A program made the translations under genes and the position numbers. The notes under the pieces were generated by a model, which made no database searches, was not told the DNA's origin, and saw only the letters and a list, made by a program, of their open reading frames with translations. A stretch of DNA of 22,236 nucleotides. It comes from Planctomycetota bacterium (GTDB taxonomy: Bacteria; Planctomycetota; Planctomycetia; Pirellulales; Pirellulaceae). The DNA is taken from positions 1 to 22,236 of the forward strand of contig JAPLNJ010000382.1 in assembly GCA_026692885.1 (NCBI GenBank), written 5' to 3'. Positions 16,527-22,236 of the stretch are shown here, in pieces (the stretch's first letter is position 1; every line of letters starts with the position of its first letter).

Positions 16527-17336
16527 ATGACCCATTCTGTGCTTTCAGTTAGAAGAAACGATACTCACCCGAACACGAACCGCTCTCGTTGGGCCTCGTT
16601 CCGCGGCTCACGTCAGGATGCCCCGCGGACCGTAGCGACCGAGGTGGAATTGGTGACCAAGTTGGAAGTGGCGGCGGAAGAAGTCGCGGCCGCGGAAGAA
16701 GTCCCAGAGACCACCGGTATGGCGTACCTGCGAACACGCCGATTGTTTGATCAGGCGGTCGCGTTGGTGCTGCTGATCGTGTGTGCCCCGCTGCTGATCG
16801 CCATGATCGTGGCGGTGCGACTGACGTCCCGGGGAGCCGCCATCTACACGCAACGGCGAGTCGGTTGGAACGGCCGCATCTTCACCATCTACAAGGTGCG
16901 TTCGATGTGCTTGGATGCCGAAGCCGGCCGCGGGGCGGTGTGGTGCAAGCCGGGTGATGCACGGGTCACGTCCGTGGGCCGGTTCCTGCGTTTTACCCAC
17001 TTGGACGAATTGCCCCAGTTGGTCAACATCCTGGTGGGCGATATGGCCCTGATCGGCCCCCGCCCGGAACGGCCGGAAATCGTCGAGCAATTGGAGCGTC
17101 AAATTCCCCGCTACCGTGAACGGCTGAACGTACTGCCCGGCGTGACCGGCTTGGCCCAAGTCACCTTGCCGCCGGACACCAACTTGGACAGTGTGCGTCG
17201 CAAAACGATTCTGGATCGGCAATACGTCACGGTGGCCAGCTTCGGATTGGACCTGCACATCCTGCTCTGCACAGTCATGATGGCTTTCGGCCTGCAACGG
17301 CGGCTGGATGCCCAGCTGTGGGAAGCGTTTGCGTGA
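16527..17336 (+). CDS. Undecaprenyl-phosphate sugar phosphotransferase (initiating enzyme)
   Basis: A 269-residue member of the bacterial sugar transferase family, which moves a sugar-1-phosphate onto the lipid carrier as the first step of polymer synthesis at the inner membrane. A single membrane segment (about 76-98) precedes the catalytic part. Visible motifs are YTQRRVGWNG (107-116), KVRSM (123-127), the THLDELPQLVNIL segment with Asp160-Glu161, GDMALIGPRPE (171-181), and LPGVTGLAQV (203-212). One anchor only means a short monotopic PglC/WcaJ-core form, not the long multi-pass form. A 60-residue acidic N-terminal tail is unexplained. The start has GGAG 8-9 nt upstream. It follows the BY-kinase gene by 81 bp. 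The sugar substrate cannot be told from sequence; GlcNAc would fit the neighbours. Confidence 0.92.
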   Translation: MTHSVLSVRRNDTHPNTNRSRWASFRGSRQDAPRTVATEVELVTKLEVAAEEVAAAEEVPETTGMAYLRTRRLFDQAVALVLLIVCAPLLIAMIVAVRLTSRGAAIYTQRRVGWNGRIFTIYKVRSMCLDAEAGRGAVWCKPGDARVTSVGRFLRFTHLDELPQLVNILVGDMALIGPRPERPEIVEQLERQIPRYRERLNVLPGVTGLAQVTLPPDTNLDSVRRKTILDRQYVTVASFGLDLHILLCTVMMAFGLQRRLDAQLWEAFA

Positions 17337-17387
17337 TCGCTCCCTGGCCCGTCCTTTGCACAGCCCTGCTTCCTCAAGGAAGCTGCG

Positions 17388-18698
17388 GTGTCTTTCATCC
17401 TGTTCATCGTGCTCAACGCGATCCTGTTCATCAGGCCGGGTGACCTGCTGGAAAGCCTGCAGCCGTTCCAGCTGTACCAACTGGCGATCCTGGGCTGTCT
17501 GATCACGACGTATCCGGCCGTGCTCGCCCAGTTGAGCAGCGCCGCGCTGGCCGCGCGGCCCATCACGGTCACCATCTTAGGCATTCTGGCGGCCGTGGTG
17601 CTGTCGCACCTGCAGTTTGGGTCCCTGTACGAGGCCCGGAGCTGCGGTTTCGACTTCGGGAAGATTGTGCTGTATTACCTGCTGTTGCAGACGAATCTGG
17701 ACACGCCCCAGAAGTTCCAGCGGTTTCTGTCGTGGGTGGTCTTGTTTACGCTGGTCGCCACGTCGTTGGCCCTGGCGCAGTATTACCATTACGTGGATAT
17801 CCCGGCTTTGGCCGCGTACGAACAACGCGAGATGGACGAAGAGACCGGCGAGATCATCGTGTTCCCGCGACTGTGTGGGGCAGGCATTTTCAACGATCCC
17901 AACGACGTCTGCTTGATGCTCTCGATGAGCATCATGATTTGCGTCTACCGCTTCAATACGCCTGGAATGGGATCGAAACGTTTCCTGTGGCTGCTGCCGG
18001 TGGTCCCGTTCCTGATCGCTTTCCTAGAGACCAAATCCCGCGGCGGGTTCATGGCTTTGATGACCGCGTTGAACGTCTTGTTGGTTTCGCGCAAAGGCGT
18101 TCGTAAGGCACTGCCCATTTGGGCACTCGGTGTACCGGTGGTGTTGGTCCTATTCGGCGGCCGGATGACCAAAATTGAGGTGGAAGGCGGTACAGGCCAG
18201 CATCGGATCCAGCTGTGGCGCGAGGCCCTGGGCATGCTCCGCGAGTATCCTATTTTCGGGGTCGGCCAGGGCATGTTGACCGAGTACACGCGGTTGGTCG
18301 CCCACAATTCCTATGTGCATTCGTTTGCGGAACTGGGCATCGTCGGTGGCACCTGTTTCATCAGCACCGTCTACTTGGCCGTCGCCCAACTGCTGGTGCT
18401 GCGAAAGCACGAGGACGAGATTCCTGATCCGGAGATGCGCCGTCTGCGGGCCTATCTGCTGGGCATCGTCGGTGGGTTCTGCATCGGGATCCTGTCGCTA
18501 TCGCGCTGCTACATCGTGCCAACTTATTTGATTTTTGGACTTTCGGCAGCGTATTTGCAACATGTGCAGGTCCAGCCCGAGACGGAGTCCCCTGTGTGGA
18601 AATTCAACTCCGCGATGGCACTGAAGTTAGTGAAGATCAGTCTGCTGACGCTGTTTTGTTTGGAGTTCGGCTCTCGGCTGATGGTTCACTGGGATTAG
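17388..18698 (+). CDS. O-antigen ligase/Wzy-type polymerase
   Basis: A 436-residue multi-pass membrane protein of the O-antigen ligase/polymerase family, expected to join repeat units (or ligate polymer) on the outer face of the inner membrane. The family's periplasmic pattern is clear: FNDPND (168-173), KSRGGF (216-221), RIQLWREALGMLREYPIFGV (273-292), and HNSYVHSFAELGIVGG (306-321). Hydrophobic segments occur throughout, including 1-15, 60-75, 112-131, 199-212, 244-256 and 320-338. The GTG start has AAGGA 7 nt upstream, 51 bp after the sugar transferase. Next to a Wzx and a Wzz homologue the polymerase reading is more likely than the ligase reading. Confidence 0.88.
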   Translation: MSFILFIVLNAILFIRPGDLLESLQPFQLYQLAILGCLITTYPAVLAQLSSAALAARPITVTILGILAAVVLSHLQFGSLYEARSCGFDFGKIVLYYLLLQTNLDTPQKFQRFLSWVVLFTLVATSLALAQYYHYVDIPALAAYEQREMDEETGEIIVFPRLCGAGIFNDPNDVCLMLSMSIMICVYRFNTPGMGSKRFLWLLPVVPFLIAFLETKSRGGFMALMTALNVLLVSRKGVRKALPIWALGVPVVLVLFGGRMTKIEVEGGTGQHRIQLWREALGMLREYPIFGVGQGMLTEYTRLVAHNSYVHSFAELGIVGGTCFISTVYLAVAQLLVLRKHEDEIPDPEMRRLRAYLLGIVGGFCIGILSLSRCYIVPTYLIFGLSAAYLQHVQVQPETESPVWKFNSAMALKLVKISLLTLFCLEFGSRLMVHWD

Positions 18699-18781
18699 AG
18701 CGGGCAGCGTTCCTTACCGGAAAGAATTACCGTCTCCCTACCACAGCACACCCTCCACCGATTTTTCAACAAGGCTGAACC

Positions 18782-20323
18782 ATGCACCTCAAGGGCCAAT
18801 TACTTCGCAACCTGAACTGGAACTGGGCCGGCATCTTCATCGACACGCTGGTCGCTTTCCTGCTGTGCCCGTACCTGGTCAATCACCTCGGCGCGACGAA
18901 CTATGGCGCGTGGGTGATGATCGGGTCGCTGACCGGGTACTTCGGTCTCCTGGATTTTGGCATTCGGGGATCGGTGGGCCGTTATGTGGCGTTCTACCGT
19001 GCCCAACAAGATCACCGCGCGATGAACGAGATTGTCAGCGCGGCGTTGGTCATGCTGACGGTGGCGGGCGTGGTGGGCCTGCTGGGCACGGTCGCCGCCG
19101 GGTTCTGGGCGAATCTGGTGATCGGTCAGGACTTCGATCCCCGCGATTTGTTTTCCGTGCAGTTCGCCAATTTTCTGTGCGGCGTCAATCTGGCCTTGCT
19201 ACTGCCGCTGAGCGTGTTCGACGGAATTCTCTGGGGCTGCCAGCGGTTTGATCGGTTGAACTATGTCCGCATCCCCGCAGACGCCGCCCGCGGGTTGCTG
19301 TCCGCCTTGGTCGTCGCCAGCGGTGGCACCCTGATCGCCCTGTCGGCTGTGGCGTTGGCGATCACCGTGGTCGGCGGAGTGGCGAAGTTGATCATGGCCC
19401 TCAAGTCGGCTCCGGAGTTGCGTCTGCGGCTGGTCCGTGTGGATCGCAGCCGAGTGCGCGAAGTGGCGTCGTTCGGCATTTGGAATTCGCTCCGCTCGTT
19501 TGCCACCATGATCCCGCAACGCGTTACTCCTCTGCTGGTCGGCGTGATGCTGAGCGTGTCGTTAGTGGCTCCGCTGTCCATCGCCGCGCGGCTGATCGCT
19601 TGTGCCAGTGCGATTCTGGTTGCCGCGACGGGGGTCATCACTCCCATCGCCACGGCCCTGCACGCCCAGCAGGACCGCCGACATGAGCACCAACTGTTGC
19701 TGGCCGGCGGTAAGTACAGCCTGGCGGCCGCGACCTTGTTTCTGGCATTATTTGTCTTGCTCGGTAAGCCGCTCATTCACCTGTGGGTCGGCCCCGATTT
19801 GGCGTTGGCCTATCCGCTGCTGGCGATCATGGCCGTGGGACGCTGGGCCAGCATGTCGCAAGTGGTGACGCGCGGGATGATCACAGCGCAGAACAAACAC
19901 CGCGCCCTGGCCTTGGCCACGGTGTCGCAGGGCGTGGTCACGCTGATTTTGGGGATCGTCTTGATGCAGTGGTGGGGTGTCGCCGGGCTGGTCGCAGCCA
20001 TCGCCCTGGGCGATGCGGTTTGCGAAGGTGGCTTTAGTCTGGTGTACGGTTGCCGGCTGTTGGGCTATTCGCCGTTGCAGTACCTGCGATCGATCGCGAG
20101 TACCAGCCTGATCGCCTTGACGGTCCCCTGTGGCCTGTTGGCCGCCGTCACCTGGTGGCGGCCGGTGTCCGGCTGGCTGGATCTGGTCCTGTACGGCGCG
20201 ACGTTTGCCTTGGTCAGTGTGGCGTCGGTGGTCGGGGTGATCGAGCAACCGAATCTGGGAGACTGGCTGCCAAGACTCCGCGGTTCGCGTGCCGGCTTGG
20301 CGGAGAGCCCGCAAGCTGCGTAG
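18782..20323 (+). CDS. Wzx-type polysaccharide flippase
   Basis: A 513-residue MOP-superfamily transporter, predicted to flip lipid-linked repeat units across the inner membrane. The N-terminus has the usual form: a first helix after MHLKGQLLRNLNWNW, then NHLGATNYGAWVMIGSLTGY and LDFGIRGSVGRYVA (about 40-75). About 12-14 hydrophobic segments run to residue 490. The ATG has a modest AAGG site upstream and lies 83 bp after the polymerase gene. Its presence with Wzy and Wzz homologues marks a Wzx/Wzy-dependent export route rather than an ABC or synthase route. Confidence 0.9.
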   Translation: MHLKGQLLRNLNWNWAGIFIDTLVAFLLCPYLVNHLGATNYGAWVMIGSLTGYFGLLDFGIRGSVGRYVAFYRAQQDHRAMNEIVSAALVMLTVAGVVGLLGTVAAGFWANLVIGQDFDPRDLFSVQFANFLCGVNLALLLPLSVFDGILWGCQRFDRLNYVRIPADAARGLLSALVVASGGTLIALSAVALAITVVGGVAKLIMALKSAPELRLRLVRVDRSRVREVASFGIWNSLRSFATMIPQRVTPLLVGVMLSVSLVAPLSIAARLIACASAILVAATGVITPIATALHAQQDRRHEHQLLLAGGKYSLAAATLFLALFVLLGKPLIHLWVGPDLALAYPLLAIMAVGRWASMSQVVTRGMITAQNKHRALALATVSQGVVTLILGIVLMQWWGVAGLVAAIALGDAVCEGGFSLVYGCRLLGYSPLQYLRSIASTSLIALTVPCGLLAAVTWWRPVSGWLDLVLYGATFALVSVASVVGVIEQPNLGDWLPRLRGSRAGLAESPQAA

Positions 20324-20372
20324 TCACGGTGGTGGATCTGAGCTCAACAACCCTGCGACGGTGTGACCTGCC

Positions 20373-21530
20373 ATGCGTTATTTGATCGACGGCTGTTACG
20401 GCGACGGAAACATTGGCGACGAGTGCCTACTGCGCGCCGTCGCCGGATTGGTGCGCCGCGCGGACGCGGACGCCCAGATCGCGGCCTTCTCGTCCGATTC
20501 GGCGGAGACCGAAGCCACCGCCGGCCTCGCGGCGATCGCCCAATGCAACCCGTTTGGCCGCAACATCTATGGCTCGCTCGTCAAGGGTCTGCTGTGGCGT
20601 ACGCTCGAACAGATTCGCCACTGCGACGTATTCATCCTCGGCGGTGGGGAACTGTATCGCGACCATGTCGGACTGTCGGCGACACTGGGCATGTTCTATC
20701 GGATGCGTCTGGCGCGCTGGCTGGGGAAGCGGGTCCTGGCCTTAGGCGTCGGCGCACAAGCGGCGTCCACCTGGTGGGGCCGACGCGTGCTGCGCGGCGC
20801 GCTGCGGGACGCCCAGGCCTTAGTCTTCCGCGACCAGGAGGCGCTGGCTGTCGCTCAGGAGTTAGCGCCCGGCCTGCCGCGGGCGTGCTGCACCCCGGAT
20901 CTGGTATTTTCCCTGGACTGGGAGAAGTTTCGGACACAGCGCGCGGCCCGTTGCGGAGCGGATGCTCCACTGCGGATTGGCGTGGCCCTAAAATCACTGC
21001 CCGCCAAGCATGGGAACTGTCAGGCCGTCAGCCGGCGACTGCCGCTGGTCTTGAAGGAGGTGTTGTCCGACTTGGCTCGCAGGCAGCCTTGCCAAGTCAG
21101 CGTGCTGCCGTTCGCGGAAGCCGACCAGCCCTTGGCTCAGGAGCTGGCCGCCGGCCTGTGCGCCGTCAGCGTCGCGGTCGGACCCGTGCCGCCACCCAGG
21201 ATCGAAGGGCTGCAACAGGCGGTCGCGGAGTTAGACTGCTTGGTGGCGGTTCCCTTCCATGCTTCGGTGTTCGCTTTCTGCTGCGGCGTCCCGGCGATCG
21301 GTTTGGCCTACGACGCGAAAGTCACGCGTCTCTATCAGGCGTTTGGCATGCAGGCCCAATGCCTCGCAGTGTCAGACCTGCCAGCCGCCACCTTGGCACA
21401 CCGTCTGCAACAGGCGTTGTCGCAACGCCAGTCACTTGGCCGCCGTTTGCTCGACGGTTCGGAACAGGCACGGGATGCGGTCGTGGAGACCGTGACCACG
21501 CTCCTGACCGAAGCTTCTGGCGAGCGTTGA
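20373..21530 (+). CDS. Polysaccharide pyruvyl transferase family protein
   Basis: A 385-residue member of the CsaB-like polysaccharide pyruvyl transferase family, which adds a ketal-linked pyruvate from phosphoenolpyruvate to a sugar. Typical features are the start YLIDGCYGDGNIGDECLLRA (3-21), the central FILGGGELYRDH (87-98), VFRDQEAL (151-158), CTPDLVF (173-179), and the C-terminal FHASVFAFCCGVPAIGLAYD. It lacks a signal peptide and should act in the cytoplasm. It follows the flippase gene by 49 bp without a clear ribosome site and is the last gene in the unit seen here. A long frame overlapping it in another phase (20363-21556) is a GC-rich shadow. Pyruvate would add negative charge to the polymer; the acceptor sugar is unknown. 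Confidence 0.88.
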   Translation: MRYLIDGCYGDGNIGDECLLRAVAGLVRRADADAQIAAFSSDSAETEATAGLAAIAQCNPFGRNIYGSLVKGLLWRTLEQIRHCDVFILGGGELYRDHVGLSATLGMFYRMRLARWLGKRVLALGVGAQAASTWWGRRVLRGALRDAQALVFRDQEALAVAQELAPGLPRACCTPDLVFSLDWEKFRTQRAARCGADAPLRIGVALKSLPAKHGNCQAVSRRLPLVLKEVLSDLARRQPCQVSVLPFAEADQPLAQELAAGLCAVSVAVGPVPPPRIEGLQQAVAELDCLVAVPFHASVFAFCCGVPAIGLAYDAKVTRLYQAFGMQAQCLAVSDLPAATLAHRLQQALSQRQSLGRRLLDGSEQARDAVVETVTTLLTEASGER

Positions 21531-21619
21531 ACTTTTCGGCCGTGTGTCAGACCTAAGGATCGACGCATCAATAAGTGTCGGAAGAATAGTAGAAGCAGCA
21601 GCTTGGAGGAACGTGGTTG

Positions 21620-21695
21620 GGGAGGGCGACGCTCCCGCGGAGCCGCGGGCCGTCCCTGACGGCCCGCGTCGGCTCGGCGGGAGCCTCGCCCTCCC
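21620..21695. repeat. Planctomycete-type GGGAGGGCGA palindrome
   Basis: The left arm 21620-21654 (GGGAGGGCGACGCTCCCGCG onward) and right arm 21658-21695 form a near-complete hairpin with a 3-nt loop and a 3-base bulge. Its translation on the minus strand gives EGEAPAEP, a phrase I associate with dispersed repeats in planctomycete genomes. It lies 90 bp after the pyruvyl transferase stop. Confidence 0.8.
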
Positions 21696-21764
21696 ATGCC
21701 ATTGGCAACCTAGTAGCAAACGGTTTTTCCAAGTGTCGGTATTCACTTTTGTATTTGATGAATG

Positions 21765-22151
21765 CCCCCGGCTTGCCCCTCCTCGTTATACACAACTCTT
21801 CCGCCCCAAAGGGGCATTAACAAATCAGCCCAGGGCAGAGCGTCGCGGCGACAGCCGCAGAGCGACGCCCTGGGTACGGTATCGATTCATTCCGGTAGCC
21901 CTGAAAGGGCGAAACAAATCGGTCCCTCTCACGCGCATCGTTCGTCAGATGCGCCAAGGCTTGTTTCGCCCCTTCAGGGCTGGCGTTCCTGATACTCCCC
22001 TAACCCAGGGCGGCGCTGCGCGGCTAACGCCGCTCCGCTCTGCCCTGGGCTGTTATGTGGCTGCCCCTATCGGGGCGAAAACTTATGCTGCCATGTGGCT
22101 GCCCCTATCAGAGCGAGAACTTGTGTATAACGACGAGGGCTTGCCCGGGGG
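21765..22151. mobile_element. Nested palindromic element, MITE-like, no coding capacity
   Basis: Three pairs of inverted arms nest inside one another. The outer ends 21765-21795 and 22121-22151 match at 25 of 31 positions, including a perfect CGTTATACACAA. The middle arms 21826-21842 and 22036-22052 are a perfect 17-bp match (CAGCCCAGGGCAGAGCG). The inner arms 21897-21917 and 21961-21981 match at 20 of 21. The middle arms each also fold locally. The right side has an extra doubled CTGCCCCTATC unit (22061 and 22100). No flanking target duplication was found, so mobility is inferred from shape only. Confidence 0.7.
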
Positions 22152-22236
22152 ATCCTTACGTTTCTCGCTACACCAGGCGGCCCAACTCGCCCCTTCCTCC
22201 CCTTCCTCCCCCGCCTCGCCCGCGGCGGCATCGCCG
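22152..22236. other. Window end, nothing recognised
   Basis: A C-rich stretch (CCCCTTCCTCCCCTTCCTCC at 22191-22210) leads to the end of the window. No gene, promoter or repeat is recognised here. Confidence 0.5.

Noticed and set aside
20363..21556. A 397-codon open frame overlapping the pyruvyl transferase gene in another phase
   Set aside because: It has low-complexity Arg/Gly-rich content, no domain and no start signal. The overlapping frame has clear family motifs, so this is a GC-rich shadow.
21703..21718. A seventh sigma-54-like match, TGGCAACCTAGTAGCA on the plus strand
   Set aside because: The phase fits, but both boxes are weaker, and only repeats and no gene follow within the window. 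Kept as a weak candidate for a gene further right.
21531..22236. CRISPR array or tRNA in the right-hand repeat region
   Set aside because: The repeats are inverted and nested rather than evenly spaced direct repeats with spacers, and no cloverleaf with an acceptor stem was seen.

Overview
This window looks like a chromosomal piece of a planctomycete, probably a Pirellulales-type organism. The evidence is a high GC content, planctomycete-style dispersed palindromes between genes (for example the repeat whose translation contains GEAPAEP near 21620-21695), an exosortase/PEP-CTERM set, and a DUF4954-like protein. No marker gene here proves the taxon. I see no rRNA, tRNA, CRISPR array, phage genes or transposase.

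The window is an exopolysaccharide/exosortase locus organised around a divergent promoter region at 13807-14162. Rightward (+) lies a compact five-gene set with 49-83 bp spacers: a Wzz/BY-kinase-like co-polymerase, a PglC/WcaJ-type initiating sugar transferase, an O-antigen-ligase/Wzy-type polymerase, a Wzx-type flippase and a polysaccharide pyruvyl transferase. Leftward (-) lie a DUF4954-like beta-helix protein, a GlmS-like enzyme lacking the start of its glutaminase domain, a 1057-residue TPR membrane protein, an exosortase with an EpsI-like C-terminal domain, a small membrane protein, a DUF4114/PEP-CTERM surface protein (a probable exosortase substrate) and a UDP-GlcNAc 6-dehydrogenase. Together they suggest an amino-sugar/uronic-acid, possibly pyruvylated, polymer and a sorted surface protein. 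No glycosyltransferase beyond the initiating enzyme lies in the window.

The strongest regulatory signal is a set of six sequences matching the sigma-54 (RpoN) -24/-12 promoter form (TGG-N10-GC, mostly TGGCAC-N5-TTGC). Each lies 28-144 bp (predicted leader) upstream of a gene start and points the right way: dehydrogenase, PEP-CTERM gene, small membrane gene, TPR gene, DUF4954 gene and BY-kinase gene. The exosortase itself has no such site.

The second strong signal is a family of miniature inverted-repeat elements with about 23-bp termini and 9-bp target duplications. One copy (1992-2163) is intergenic. Another (14183-14308) sits in frame inside the 5' end of the BY-kinase gene and adds exactly 45 codons including the target duplication. 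Other notable structures are a duplicated promoter/leader/N-terminus shared by the small membrane gene and the PEP-CTERM gene, a hairpin cluster with a 92-bp direct repeat (9678-9973), and a nested palindromic element of about 390 bp at 21765-22151.

Non-coding stretches: 1-447, 1813-2318, 3381-3778, 6083-6410, 9585-10058, 13807-14162 and 21531-22236. They hold repeats and promoters and no convincing genes.
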